Shown here piece by piece: positions 1 through 11,998 of a stretch of 64,000 bases of DNA. The stretch's first letter is position 1. The number at the start of each line of letters is the position of its first letter. The translations under genes were made by a program, and so were the position numbers. The notes beneath the pieces were generated by a model. The model ran no database searches. It saw nothing but the letters and a program-made list of their open reading frames with translations, and was not told the origin of the DNA. Origin of the DNA: Polytrichum commune (Eukaryota; Streptophyta; Polytrichopsida; Polytrichales; Polytrichaceae); the NCBI GenBank assembly GCA_950295325.1, contig OX485809.1, positions 25,744,144-25,808,143 on the forward strand, in the 5' to 3' direction.

Positions 1-1742
1 TACAATGCCCATTTAGCAACACCCAAGCAACCGAGCGATTTCAGCACTTCTCACAGGCTACAAAAGCTCTGGGTGACCATGAACCAGGTTACTCATATGT
101 TGCACCTTTTCCCACTAGAAATAGAACATACCAGGAGAAGGCTCCAAATCTTTACATGATAGGCAATCTTTTGAGCTAAATTCAATACTTACACGTTTGA
201 TTGGACCATACCCTTGAAGTCAGCTTCGGATTTTGTGCTCAGTCGTTTCATAATTCTGCATCAAAACAATAGCACTCAACATCTTTCCCACATATTTTAT
301 AGCCCATATGTGGTGCTACAACAATTCATTTTGTAGCAGAAAATTAAATAGAAAGAACAAACTGCACGAGGATTATGAACGGATATGTCCATGCACTGAC
401 AAATCGAACATCAAATAGCGTGAAGTAAGGATCCCCTTCAATATTAGCATCATTTGTTGGATCACCTGCAAAGACAAACGAAGGAAGGTGTCATGCATCA
501 GTAGCTATGGAGTTTGGAGGACGTCCTCTTATAATTATTCCAAACCTGTAACCCATGCATGTCAGCAACTTCGACGTTCATTTCCTCCACGCGCGCGCAC
601 ATGGAAATCGTCACACCTGCACGGAGGAACTGAAACATTAGAAATGCATGCGTGACATTTGCAGTGCTTAGAGTGCTTGTAGTTCTCATACCAAATTATT
701 CCTCAGCGATAGCTCAGCAACTCCCAAGTTGAAAGTTCATCAATGTTCCCTTACAGCAGCGAGCACCTGTTGAGGACAAACTGAAAGTCAAATCCGTCAT
801 TACCAGATCGCCTGCACAATTTCACCTCCCAGCGCAAAACATAGACCTCTTCAAGAGTCCTGCAAAAAGTGACATTCCTCCCGAATTTCAAGACAACCTG
901 TTAGCGAATGGATGGACCACTACATGGTGCTAACTCTTATTCCAGCGTTATATTAAGTGCACCCCTCATAACTTCAGGGGTTATTGAAGTTCATCATGCC
1001 TTGGACGTGGCTGTATTTTCCTTTTATCGTTGACTCCATGGACTACGAGCATGCGTGACACTTAAGGATCCACCTGTCAAATCACATCATCCACTGTTAC
1101 TACAGGCAATCTTACAAACATGGAACACCATTTGCAGTCTACAAAACTTCCATAACAATGCATCCTGTCATTACATACGAGATACTTGGCATGACAAAAA
1201 ATGGTGACCACGAAATGACCTGTCGTATCACGAAAGAACTCGTCCTTCTCAGCTCTCTGTAGTTTTAAAATGAAAACTACCTGGTTTTCGCACATTTGGG
1301 GACCATCCCTAAGTCCAAAAGCTTCTTGGTCTTTACACTTCATGCATTTATACCAACACGTATCTAAAAAATACGTTCAAACGGTATTGCAAAAAAAACC
1401 TACCAGTGACTACATTACGTATGACATACAGAAAATAACCCATATACTTCCAGAATCTACACTTTAGCACATTCTAAAACTTTGCTGCCATGTTCCCCAG
1501 CGTCGGATTCATCTTCTGCATACTTACGCCCGAGGCTGGAACCTTACCATTCCCATCCTCTGTGTCGTCAACTGTCCCCCACTTCACCCCTAGCCTGCAT
1601 AGTCCACTGTCCTCCCCGTCAATGTTTCTCGCTTAAACCCCATCACAATGGCCATAAGCCCGCACACAATTACAAGGAAATGATCCAGAGTTTGCACAGC
1701 GTAAAATAAAATAGGGTGGCTTACATTACTTGCCTAGTGGCC
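1..1742. other. No confident gene; flank of tnpA-like gene
   Basis: I see only short open frames here, on both strands, with no motif I recognise and no consistent chain of splice sites. The base composition is mixed, with no tandem repeat. As the region lies just 3' of a leftward tnpA-like gene, it may be the subterminal part of a CACTA transposon. I looked for a CACTA-type terminus (CACTA followed by CTAGAAAA-like sequence) and did not find one. Confidence 0.4.
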
Positions 1743-3219
1743 TCATGTACCTCTCTTCCTTCTTGAAACGGGTGACTGTGATTGCATAAATTTCTGGCCA
1801 GAAGACCCTATCCCCTGTTCCGCCCTCAGTTGTTGAAGTTCTGCCTGTAGTTTCTTAATGTAATCATCTTTGGATATTTCACCCGCTCCCCCCTCCGGTG
1901 ATTTCCCACTCCGGCTTCCACCTGTGCCTCCTTCTTGGTCCTTTTCTTTCCCAGTCGCACGAGAGGATCTTGGAGTATGCTATATTTGCACACGGATAAC
2001 AAACCGATCATTACATTGGGTAATCTCATGTGTCGGTAAGATGTTGTCGAACAAATGCTACAGTAACTTCCCACTATGATGCAGTCATGCATTGATGTCC
2101 TGTTTATGGTTTTCCGGCAAGCATTCGCATACCTCCCCTGTAATGATTTCTCTTCCCACTGCTTGCTCGCCGCTAGTTTCTGCAGTCGCTCCCATACTTC
2201 TGCATCAATGTGCATGGGTTGGCTTCCTCCTTTTTTTTATCAAGGCTATGAGTTCGGTCCTTTTCTTCGTTACAGCCTTACCCATCAGTCCTCGCAGGTG
2301 TTCCTCGTTGAGCTCCCCAGAATACTCAAATGACTTGTTCAAACGCTCCTTGAATATGCTCACGTCTTCGTAAGTTTGTTTTTTTATATGGGTGCAGGAT
2401 GGATCAAGCCCCATTGCTAATTTGTTGATCTCTGCCATCCACGCCGGTTTGCCTGTGCTGTAAGGTATTCCTTCTCTGTCAAGAGTAATATAGAATGGTT
2501 TTTTCCCATCCTTCTCCCTCTTGGCAGAGTCAGCTTCCCTGGCCGCCTGCTTGTAGCGCCGCTGCCTCCTTTCAAATGCAGGGGACGCCACTGGGATTTC
2601 CTCCAGTTTGACAAAAGCCCTTGAACCTCTTTGCCTGGCGTCATCGCTGTGGTGTCGTGCATAACGGTCATGCGGTGATATAGTAACCGACCTCGGAGGG
2701 CTCTGACCGTGACCCTTCCGGCGATGATGGCTACTCTTCTCGTGATCTCTGCGATGTGACGATTCACTGCCGGAGGATGTCGCGCTGTGCCTCCTTCGAC
2801 GTTGTCTCTCCTTTGATGAAGGCCTCCTATATCTGTGACCATCTGTAGGAATAGCAATTCGAGAGCAACAATTAATCCATATTATAATACCGTGTAATTC
2901 ACACAAGTTGTATGTGTACATGTACAGTCCCTAGTTTATGTACGAGTATACAATTTTCACCATAGTATGAATCCTCCGGGGAGGCAACCCATTTCGAATT
3001 GTCCGTCCCATTTCGAGTCCGTTTCCTGTGATGATCCTCTCTTCGTGCTGCCGGGCTCCAAGATCTACTGCGTCGAGGGCTGATTGAAATGCGGTGGCGG
3101 GGGGACCTGGAGTAGTACTGCCCAGGACTTCGTCTCCGCCAATCTTCAATGTGGCTATGACGTGTTCCACGTCCATACGCGGGGGATCCTCCCACTTCCC
3201 TATCGGGTCCTCTGCCCCT
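1743..3219 (-). pseudogene. tnpA-like (Transposase_24-type) CACTA gene, frameshifted
   Basis: This leftward gene resembles the second protein of plant En/Spm (CACTA) elements, which binds transposon ends. Exon 3219-2961 follows an acceptor (TTTGCAG) and encodes a repeat of Arg-Ser and Arg-Arg residues. A 118-bp intron (2960-2843) joins it in phase to exon 2842 onward, which continues the Ser/Arg-rich stretch. There follow the motif DREGIPYSTGKPAWM and, in a different frame, AEVWERLQKLAASKQWEEKS, the segment that recalls Transposase_24 proteins. The frame change falls at a run of eight T (2231-2238). A last exon near 1985-1743 encodes a heptad-like coil (DYIKKLQAELQQLRAEQ) and ends with TGA at 1745-1743. 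First exons upstream of 3219 are not resolved. The family call rests on remembered resemblance and on the similar gene at 26598-32328. The frameshift could be decay or a homopolymer sequencing error. Confidence 0.55.
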
Positions 3220-3439
3220 CTGCAAATCATGCCCCTATCTTGTCAAATTGTATCTTATAGATGCCGTGGGCTTCATCTTTCTGGGGAATTTGCAGGATGG
3301 ACTTTTAGGACAAACATTGCCATCGAAGTCTTCCTGGGCGTAGCAGAGGCCCCTCACGGTGGTCAGCCTAATTAATATCAACATCATCTGCGCACTTATG
3401 TACAGGTGCAGAAATTTCATTCTTATTCCCACTCATAAT

Positions 3440-3810
3440 AGACAAATCAGCACATTATGAGTTTACATTCAGCTGTTTGGACTTTAATTTTGTTCTCTTC
3501 ATATATATGCACGAATCTCATTCTGATTCTGACTATTAACTACAATTCAGCACATGCTGAGTTTACATTCACTGACTACACTTTTGTTCTCTTTAGATGC
3601 AGATATCTCATTCTGATTCTATTTATAAACCACAATTAAGCACATTCTGAGTTTACATTCATTCGCAAGCACTTTTGTGTACTTCAAATGCAGATATCTC
3701 ATTCTGATCCTGTTTATAAACTACAATTCAGCACATTGTGAGTTTGCATTCAGTACTGACAGCATTTTTTTTCCGATTCAGGTGCACAAATCTCATCCTC
3801 TGTTTGCAAT
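3440..3810. repeat. Four diverged tandem units of about 90-100 bp
   Basis: Four units each begin with TGAGTTTRCATTCA, continue with a T-rich stretch and ATCTCATTCTGAT, and end with an ACAATTCAGCACA-like segment. Unit starts lie near 3457, 3560, 3647 and 3738. The units differ by many substitutions and small indels, so the array is old. It lies between the tnpA-like gene and the 3' end of the DUF7869 gene. No function is apparent. Confidence 0.75.
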
Positions 3811-4351
3811 TAATACATTAACACTATATTCGTTAAATTGAGACTTTCTCTAGTCTCAAATTAATATATGGATCAAAGAACTTGAAGAGGCCCGAAACTA
3901 TATTGTCAACAATCTCAATTATATTATATGTTCTAATATCCCAAATCTATGATGTGCGGACATAAGCACATATGGTAGAGCACTCGACACCAACTTCATC
4001 AACAAAAACACATTGGGTAGAGCACTTCAAACAAGTTTCACCCAAAAATATATATAAAATGATTTCTATTATTAGCATGTTCAATAGAATATAGACATTG
4101 CAACATACAAAGTGCATGTAATAAATGCATGTTTCTTCATTCGAGAATATAGTCCCAAGCATAATAATAAGATGAACTTCAATTGCAGCTTGAAATATAG
4201 TAAATGGATATTCATCCAACTCCAAACAATATAGTATTCGTAAGTTCTACCCAAACTCTGCCCCAATTTTGAAGAGCACACATATGTGTAATTTATATTG
4301 CTATAATTACGTATTAAACTATAATCATGCTAACACAATCCTACCAACTTC
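3811..4351. other. AT-rich spacer downstream of the DUF7869 gene
   Basis: The 540 bp after the stop codon of the leftward gene are AT-rich, with no convincing open frame. The stretch should hold the 3' UTR and polyadenylation site of that gene, but no single poly(A) signal stands out. Confidence 0.4.
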
Positions 4352-7300
4352 TCATTCAATGTGGGTTGCTTCTTCTGCAATCCGAGCAAGGTTGTCTTTT
4401 GCAAAAGTTATGTACTTTTGAGGGATGGACACTGATCCACTATGGTGTTTCCGTGGTTTCCATGCTATGAATATGGAATCTGTATCTACCCAAGATGGAC
4501 CGTGCTCAGAATCCACCTTCCACCGAAAGTTAGGGTTTGTATCCCAGCCTGTATAATGCCGAATCACATCTTCATTCCTTACTGTCGGTCGATAGTACTC
4601 CACTTGTATTTGTCGAAAATGAGGGCTGGAAGTTACAAAATTGGGATTGGACAAAGCTCTTGCCACCCACACTGGCTTCGCATATGTCTCGTCTCCAGGA
4701 CGCAAAATGAGCATATAACCTTCATGACAATCCACTGCAATGCGGAAAGATGGTGGGGGACGACTACTAGCAGGCCCCACGTAATGGTCGTCCACATCAA
4801 ACTCCTCTCGAACCTCTCCATTTCCCAAAAGACTAGGCTCTGAAGCTTGTACATCGACTCGTGTTTGTGGCCAAAATCCATGCCTCAAAGTATGAGGGCT
4901 ATCTTGGTGGAGGTCTGCCAAGGCGGCACGAACACGTGTCCAATAATGTATCCAACTCCCATAACGATGCCAACATGATCCGCCAACATCCGCTATTTTC
5001 AAACTCTCCCAATATTGTATGAAGCCTGATATACCTTTCAAAATATCCTCCAAATTCTTCATGGCTATTGGCTTACAAGGCCTAGGCTCCCCATCCGGTA
5101 ACATGGTCTTTCCATCCGCATCCACGCGCCACACAAGAAGACCCTCCGGCGGGCTCCAGTCTTGTGACGTGCACAACAACTTGTATTGCATGGCCGGGAC
5201 ACCATCGTCACGCATATAGAAGCGGAATTGTTGTGCCTTCGTATGCCCGATCAATCGGTGAGCTCCACTTTGAATATAAGGTTCTATAAATGCCTTGAAG
5301 TCTGGCACCTCCTCAATCATATGGGGGATGACGGGAACGTTCTCCAAATCCATGTACGACTTCATCAATAATGGAATTGTAGGAAAATCCTCCTCCCGCA
5401 ACTTCATGCTCCACCGCCCAAAAGATGCATCAATATCATCGTGCGTGTGGCCTACCAATAGGAAGGACACAAAAACCTCCTTGAAAATGCCTTTCGCAAC
5501 CAACAACGACCAATATGCAAATACATATCTGCTTTTATTGTCCTTGGCACAATTGTCCAATTGGACACGCAAAGTTGGAGGCAACTTCTTGGCAATCACG
5601 GGTTCATTGGGTGGCTCGGGCAACGAATGCAAGCATACATCTTTTCCATCCAACACCGCTTCATATAAAGGTGTTGAACCCGTGTTCTCAAATAACAATC
5701 CTGAAGAATAGGCTGGTGGTTTCTCTAAATCACGTAAAAGCCTTGCAAATGATCCTATCGTGTGGTTTGAATCCGCTGGATACAAATCAAGAGCATAATG
5801 AGCAAATTTGACATCACCGTGTCCATGTGCAATCATTCCTGCAATGCCAACCCAACGTGATTAGCATCTATGTATGAATAAACCATTATGAAGGAATCCA
5901 TGTTCTCCAGTACATCACGGAATAAAATACAACAACATTTAGGGTATGTCATGACATTGTTTCGAAGTTCACCTGTAACCGATACAGGCAACTTGAAAAA
6001 CCCATCCGTGGCCTTGATTCGATTTGCAAAACATGGGGAGGCTGTTTTGGCATGGTCCATTTTGTCATGGATGACCGTAAGAACCTCCAAGGGCCTGGAG
6101 ATGGACAAAGCTCTATTTGTGTAGTAATCATTACGGTGTGCCTCTTGCATGTTTACGTGCTTGAAATAGTTCAATTGATGCGCTGCATATGACTCGGTGC
6201 CCATCGTGTGTGCATCCCGGAGGCGCTTCAACTTCTCGCAATTAGAGCACCTGGCAAATTTGTCCCCTCGTCTTTTTGTAATGTATTCGCTAAAGTTTTG
6301 TTTCTTGATTGCACTCAATTTTGACAATGAAATTGGCTCCAACCCAATCTTCTCGCCAACTGCATTAACGTCCAACAATATGTCTTTCCATTTTGTGCCT
6401 GTGGGAAGAACTTTCTCCACAACCTTTTCACCGGTTGCGAGTGTGCGTGTTTTGTGCGGCATTGCATCGGCAAGAGGGACAATGATGGTTGCTAGAGTGG
6501 CCGTTGCTTGCCTTGTTGCTTCCCTAGGCTTCTTTAAACCCACGTTACCATGGTGACGGGACCGGCGGCCTTCCTTGGCATAAGCAGCTTGTCTATAAAA
6601 GTCCGATTTCGACACACCGTGAATGGTGTACCATGCCTTACAACACACGTCTATGCTTTCAATGGTGATGACCTTGCGACCCGTCCCATTCACATGTATC
6701 GCCCTATGGACATCAAGTTTTCTTGTGGATCTTAGACGGAAATCTCCAAGCCACATTTCTTCGCGGATGACCTTCAATTTATCCCTTGGAAACAATTGGC
6801 AACAACGATGCACACAACAATCCTTTGTGGCAACTTCTCTAATGGACTCCTCCCCGAGCAACCTTTGACGTTTACAATCAGTTGCAGACGGAGCAGGACG
6901 TGCCAATGTATCGTACTTTCTTTGACCCTTGCGCGGCCGCATGTTTGATTGCACCTCCTTTTCGATTTGCATGTGTCGTTGCTCATGTTCACGCAAGCTA
7001 ACTCCATCAATTGTGACATTCCTCAATGGCCACCTGCGGAGGGAGAACCTATGAGTGGGATCCACCTCGGAATGAACGACCGACTCCAATATGACAACCC
7101 CAACGTCCTCAGTGCCAAGCGGGTTTTCATCAATGCAATCTTGCGGATGGGTGTTACGGCAAATCCCCTCCGCCACAACAACTCCACTATCGTTAAGAAG
7201 TATCACCTCCAAATTCACCCACGAAGCCCTTGAAAGTCCCGTACATTCAACAATGGGACACTGCGGTACGGAAGACGAAGGTAAATCCAAATGATCTTCA

Positions 7301-7416
7301 TCCGCACTGTCAGCCATAGTAGCCTCCCCGACAATGTCTAGGTCATCATCAGATGCAGATGGCCAAGTGGCCATGTCATCAGATGACCAATCCCCTATTT
7401 CACTAAACCCATCCAT
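4352..7416 (-). CDS. DUF7869-type transposase-like protein, two exons
   Basis: Leftward gene of about 976 codons. Exon 1 runs from the ATG at 7416 to 5973. A 134-bp intron (5972-5839) has a GT donor, a CTAAT branch-like site and a TTGCAG acceptor. Exon 2 is 5838-4352. Joining them in phase gives SVTG-MIAHGHG, which I recall as the conserved sequence of this family. The N-terminus is acidic (DWSSDDMATW). The middle is basic, with a CSNCEKLK pair that may bind metal. The C-terminal half has motifs that look like an RNase H-fold transposase triad: HDKMDH near 6060, QLDNCAKDNKSRYVF near 5550, and VGHTHDDIDASFGRW near 5435. DUF7869 genes occur in many plants, algae and animals, and I infer that they are domesticated or mobile transposases. 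The frame is fully open. A second possible acceptor just before the ATG (GTAGGCAG) allows a 5'-UTR intron that could include the upstream 78-bp array. Confidence 0.8.
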
Positions 7417-7569
7417 TCTGCCTACACACATGAACATTGAACATTGTCTTAAAATCACAAAAATTGTAGGTTCAAATCGAAGAACAAAAAAACCATCATA
7501 TATAAACAAAATTGCAAATACTCAGTGCTCATACAAGTTCATATGACTGCTATGCCATTGGGCTTGTAA

Positions 7570-8905
7570 AGGTTTCGGAAGGCCAGTGGCCACACCGGCA
7601 CCCAGATCCCAACCACACTTAGAGGCTGGGTTTGGGTCGAGCGACCCAAACCTTTTGGGAGGATGGGTTCAGGCTCAATACAGAGAGCACCCACACTTAG
7701 GCGCTGGATTTGGGTCGAGCGACCCAAACCTTCTGGCAGGATGGGTTTAGGCTCACTACAGACAGCATCCACACTTAGGGGCTGGGTTTGGGTCGAGCGA
7801 CCCAAACCTTTTGGCAGAATGGGTTTTGGGTCACGACAGGGAGCACCCACACTTAGAGGGCTGGGTTTGGGTCGAGCGACCCAAACCTTTTTGCAGGATG
7901 GGTTCAGGCTCACAACAGTGAGCACCCACAGTGTAGGGCTAGGTTTGGGTCGATCGACCCAAACCATGAGGCAGGATGGGTTCAGGCTCACAACAATGAG
8001 CACCCACACTGTAGGGCTGGGTTTGGGTCGATCGACCCAAACCTTGAGGCAGGATGGGTTCAGGCTCACAACAAAGAGCACCCACACTGTAAGGCTGGGT
8101 TTGGGTCGACCGACCCAAACCATGAGGCAGGATGGGTTCAGGCTCACAACAGTGAGCACCCACACTATAGGGCTGGGTTTGGGTCGATCGACCCAAACCA
8201 TGAGGCAGGATGGGTTCAGGCTCACAACAGTGAGCACCCACACTGTAGGGCTGGGTTTGGGTCGATCGACCCAAACCATGAGGCAGGATGGGTTCAGGCT
8301 CACAACAGAGAGCACCCACACTGTAAGGCTGGGTTTGGGTCGACCGACCCAAACCATGAGGCAGGATGGGTTCAAGTTCAGAACAGTGAGCACCCACACT
8401 GTAGGGCTGGGTTTGGGTCGATCGACCCAAACCATGAGGCAGGATGGGTTCAGGCTCACAACAGAGAGCACCCACACTGTAGGGCTGGGTTTGGGTCGAT
8501 CGACCCAAACCATGAGGCAGGATGGGTTCAGGCTCACAACAGAGAGCACCCACACTGTAAGGCTGGGTTTGGGTCGATCGACCCAAACCATGAGGCAGGA
8601 TGGGTTCAGGCTCACAACAGAGAGCACCCACACTGTAAGGCTGGGTTTGGGTCGACCGACCCAAACCATGAGGCAGGATGGGTTCAGGCTCACAACAGTG
8701 AGCACCCACACTGTAGGGCTGGGTTTGGGTCGATCGACCCAAACCATGAGGCAGGATGGGTTCAGGCTCACAACAGTGAGCACCCACACTGTAGGGCTGG
8801 GTTTGGGTCGATCGACCCAAACCTTGAGGCAGGATGGGTTCTGGCTCAATACAGAGAGCACCCACACTGTAAGGCTGGGTTTGGGTCGACCGACCCAAAC
8901 AATTC
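7570..8905. repeat. 78-bp minisatellite, 17 units, each with a 22-bp palindrome
   Basis: Palindrome copies start at 7630, 7708, 7786, 7865, 7943 and then every 78 bp exactly to 8879, which makes 17 units with a single 79-bp step. Each holds arm GTTTGGGTCG, two variable bases and arm CGACCCAAAC. The first four units have centre AG and a more diverged spacer. The last 13 have AT or AC centres and are nearly identical. As 78 is a multiple of three, frames stay open on both strands, and I do not read these as genes. The array ends about 210 bp upstream of the DUF7869 start codon, in its promoter or a 5'-UTR intron. Confidence 0.95.
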
Positions 8906-9522
8906 CGCAAAATCCGCCTATTTATTCGGGTGATGCTCTATTAATCTATTTATAACCTATTTGGGACAACTGAACTCATAGATGCTTGTTGTAATTAGCT
9001 GCTCATGAATGGAAGCGTATACAAACCGTGTATTACAGCTCCAACTTAGAGAGCTTGCAGCAATCTCAGGATTGGGACATGAAAGAAAGAACCAGCATTT
9101 GGGGGGGTTGGGCTCTTTATACTACCCGCCTCCGCTTTGGGCATCCTCTTTGGATGCCTTTCCCACCTGGTCTCCTTTGGATGTTAATTCAAACCTTCTG
9201 ACTCAATTTCCCGCTTCTTGTCAATAATAGAGAATGTATATTTAGCTTGGCTCTTCGTTGCCCCAACCACCAAATGAATAATTCAACATATATTTAAAGT
9301 TGTTACCACCCTAACTTGGTCAACACTATTCTTCAACTCTTTCATAATTAGTTTTATACATGAATACACCACCACCTTCCCTATTGCCATCTCCTTTCTC
9401 CTTTTATCATTGTTGTATATTTTTCTCACATCCTTACTAATACTAAATCCCTATATGTAACTTCCATATATCACCATAGTGGATATTTAGTGTTTGAGTT
9501 TACATTTAATGTTACTTACTCT

Positions 9523-9656
9523 CATAGGGTTAGTAATGGGAAGTGTATGCGTTCGTTTTAAGTGTATCAAACACTAACTATCATATAACTAAAAAGGATA
9601 TAAAGGTTTTGATACACTACATATGAACGCATACACTGAATACCAATAACCCTATG
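9523..9656. repeat. 134-bp foldback (MITE-like) inverted repeat
   Basis: A left arm of about 49 bp (9523-9571, starting CATAGGGTTAGTAATGG) is an imperfect inverted copy of the right arm (9607-9656, ending CAATAACCCTATG), with a 35-bp loop. The shared core includes GTGTATGCGTTC and AGTGTATCAAA. The size and shape fit a non-autonomous MITE or a solitary foldback. I see no clear target-site duplication. Confidence 0.75.
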
Positions 9657-10469
9657 ACAATATGTAAGATTATATCTATTAAGGGGTTTTACTCTACTTG
9701 TAGTCAAACATTATGGTATATTTCAAACAATATATTGACAAAAGATGTGCATGTATTATAAAACTTCATATACTAAAAGTCACTAAATATAATAGTTAAT
9801 GCTATTATTTAGACTCTCACATGAGGACTTATATTTTGAAAACAAATAATTAATGCCATGACAAACTTGAATAATTTGGCCAACTTTCAATTTCTGCTAA
9901 TTAAAAGAACATATGTTGTGTTGTAATGTGTGCACCCAATATTGCTTCATCCTCAAGACTCCAAGTGTGACAATAACCTAGTACCTATGTGGAAGTCATT
10001 AATGGAACCCTAAACCACAAATGACATTTGGCACGTTCAATCTTCCAAGGATGTTTGAACCTATCGTGAAGTCCCTTGAACTCTACCAATGTGTGTGAGC
10101 AAAACATGCAAAGTTCAAAAGGTATGTCCTCATATCATTCACAACATGAAATCTACTTTAAATTAATATATAATATTTCACTATTCCAAATAACATGTTA
10201 ACATGAACAACATCCTATCCATTATAATCTAGTTCTTATGCTTTTCTTACCAGGTGACAAGGTTATAGGTTAATATTGTATCACCTACTTGTGAGCACAA
10301 TATCGTTTATTTCCTTTAGTGCGTTCATTCGTGAAAAACCACACATCCATCTTTCACGTTTGTGAATTAGGATGTTGTGATGACAATATACATTTGTATT
10401 GGAAACTACAAGCACCAAGGCCCATGTCATTTGACCTATGTGCCATCCAGTTATGGTTTGTGTTGTTTA

Positions 10470-10495
10470 AGGTTTAGGGTTTAGGGTTTAGGGTT
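10470..10495 (+). repeat. Short interstitial telomere-type repeat (TTTAGGG)
   Basis: About three and a half head-to-tail copies of the plant telomere unit TTTAGGG, ending in a variant unit (GGGTTCAGG). Such short tracts are common inside plant chromosomes and do not imply a chromosome end. Confidence 0.85.
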
Positions 10496-11035
10496 CAGGC
10501 ATCATCAAACATCAAACTGAATGTTTAAATGACTTCATATGATATGTGAACTCCATGGGGTTGCAGTAGATACATTTGTAATAATTTGTTTCTCCCATGT
10601 ACTTCAAATGTGAACTTCTAAGTACATATATTAATGTTCACTCTAATACTACTTGTTAGGGTATCCATTATAGACTAGAGCATTGTCCTCTACCAACAAC
10701 CATCATATAAATTACAATACATAATCCTAAACTGTTAACCATGTGAATGGTTACCATATTTATATTATTGCACCGTGTAATTGCCTTTGTGGATTGCAAT
10801 ATAATTATGACTTACTCCTCTTAGACTTTGTAACACTCTCATATGATTCCATAAATTACATTATTCATACACCAAAACGATAATGGCTACATTCAACGAT
10901 GTTATCAATTCCAACGGGTGATCATTCAATTGAACACCATTAAAATATGAGTTGGTGATGGTGTTAATTTTGTGGAATACCTTAGTCCACGTAGGTTTTT
11001 GACTGGTATTGAATTGCCGCTAATGAATAGCGGGT

Positions 11036-11275
11036 TAGAAGGCCGGGGCCGGGCGGCCAAGAGAGGCGCCGGCCCTCCTATGTCCCGCACCTAGGGGCAA
11101 GGACAACCAGGAAGGCAATCTCCCTAGGGTGGCAGGTGTCAACACCACAAGCCTCGCGGGCAACCACCTAAACCAAGGAGGTGTCGACACCTGGCAAGGT
11201 GTTGGCCCGCGAGGCTTCTGAGCCGTTGATGGGCCCGGCGCAATCTAATGGCCCGGATTCGAGGGTTTAGGGTGA
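11036..11275 (+). promoter_or_regulatory. GC-rich promoter region of the ParB-HAD gene
   Basis: The base composition shifts from AT-rich to GC-rich at about 11040. The region holds a 14-bp perfect palindrome (AGGTGTCGACACCT, 11179-11192), a related half at 11135-11146 (GGTGTCAACACC), and a 13-bp perfect inverted repeat (11149-11161 and 11205-11217). Nearer the CT-rich leader are GGGCCC and TGGCCC elements resembling plant site II (TGGGCY) boxes, and a telo-box-like GGGTTTAGGG at 11263-11272. Site II plus telo-box is a known arrangement in promoters of growth-related plant genes. That it acts as the promoter here is inference from position. Confidence 0.55.
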
Positions 11276-11877
11276 CCCCTTCCGCTCTCTCCTTCTCTTC
11301 CCTCCTCTTTTTTCTTTCTCTCTTTTTCTTCCTCTCTTCCTCCGCGCCAAGCGCCGCTCTTGGAAACGCCGCCGCCGCTTTCCATAGCGCCGCGCCAAGC
11401 GCTTCCTCTCGCACCTTTTGCTTTTGTCTTGGTCGCGCCGCTTCCCTTCATTCTTCTTTCTCCTTCATTCCTCTCCTCCTCTCTGATGCTTCTCCTCCTC
11501 TTCTCTCATTCTATTCCTCGTGTTATTGTCTTCCTCTTCTTATTCTCTCTTCTTGGTCCAGAGTGTTAGCTTTGAGTGAGTTCGGAGCGGTTTATTGTGT
11601 TGAACTCCTTACTTGTTTTGTAAAATTCATGCATGGAGTGATTTTAGGTTGAGTAGAAGTGAGCACGGTCGAGTGTGATAGAAAGGTAGAGGTCTTTCAA
11701 ATTAGGCCTGAGTTTGCAAGAATCAGGGGGTTTGTGAGAAAGTTTTAGGGTGCTTGAGAGATTCATTGTGTTTCTGAGATCTTTGTGAGAGTTGTTCTTT
11801 AGTGCCACAACAGAGTTTCTGAGTCTGGTTGTAAGAAGCAGATTGTGAGAGCAGCTTTCAAGAGTTTGAAAGACAAG
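11276..11877 (+). other. Pyrimidine-rich leader, probable 5'-UTR exon
   Basis: A strongly CT-rich stretch (about 11276-11570) is followed by ordinary sequence up to a good donor site (AAAGACAAG then GTAAGC, GT at 11878). A matching acceptor, TTGGATTGCAG, sits directly before the start codon at 12964. I read this as a non-coding first exon spliced over a 1086-bp intron. The transcription start is not determined. A 134-codon Ser/Leu/Phe-rich frame over the CT tract is likely spurious. Confidence 0.55.
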
Positions 11878-11998
11878 GTAAGCAATTTGCATCAGTGCAC
11901 ACAATTTGCATCATTCCCTTTAGGTTCCTGTTACATATACAATGCATAAGCATTGTATATGTTGCCCAAGCATTAAACATGCATATGGAAACACAGTA

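Larger units (their letters stand above)
8906..11035. other. AT-rich intergenic region between divergent genes
   Basis: This is about 2.1 kb of AT-rich DNA with no supported gene. It holds a foldback repeat (9523-9656) and a short telomere-like repeat (10470-10495), listed separately. The promoter of the leftward gene, or its first non-coding exon, may lie in the left part. Confidence 0.6.

Noticed and set aside
7630-8900. CRISPR-like array
   Set aside because: The spacers are themselves repeated and near-identical, the repeat is palindromic, there are no cas genes, and the gene structures are eukaryotic.
7539-8955. Long open frames on both strands over the 78-bp array (up to 442 codons)
   Set aside because: The period is 26 codons, so any frame without a stop in one unit stays open. 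Units vary mainly at the palindrome centre, and there is no start context or protein-like bias.
10470-10495. Chromosome end or telomere fusion
   Set aside because: Only about 3.5 units of TTTAGGG, in the middle of ordinary sequence.
11248-11652. Ser/Leu-rich open frame as a secreted protein
   Set aside because: It is produced by a CT-rich tract typical of plant 5' leaders, and it ends before a donor whose acceptor abuts the real start codon.
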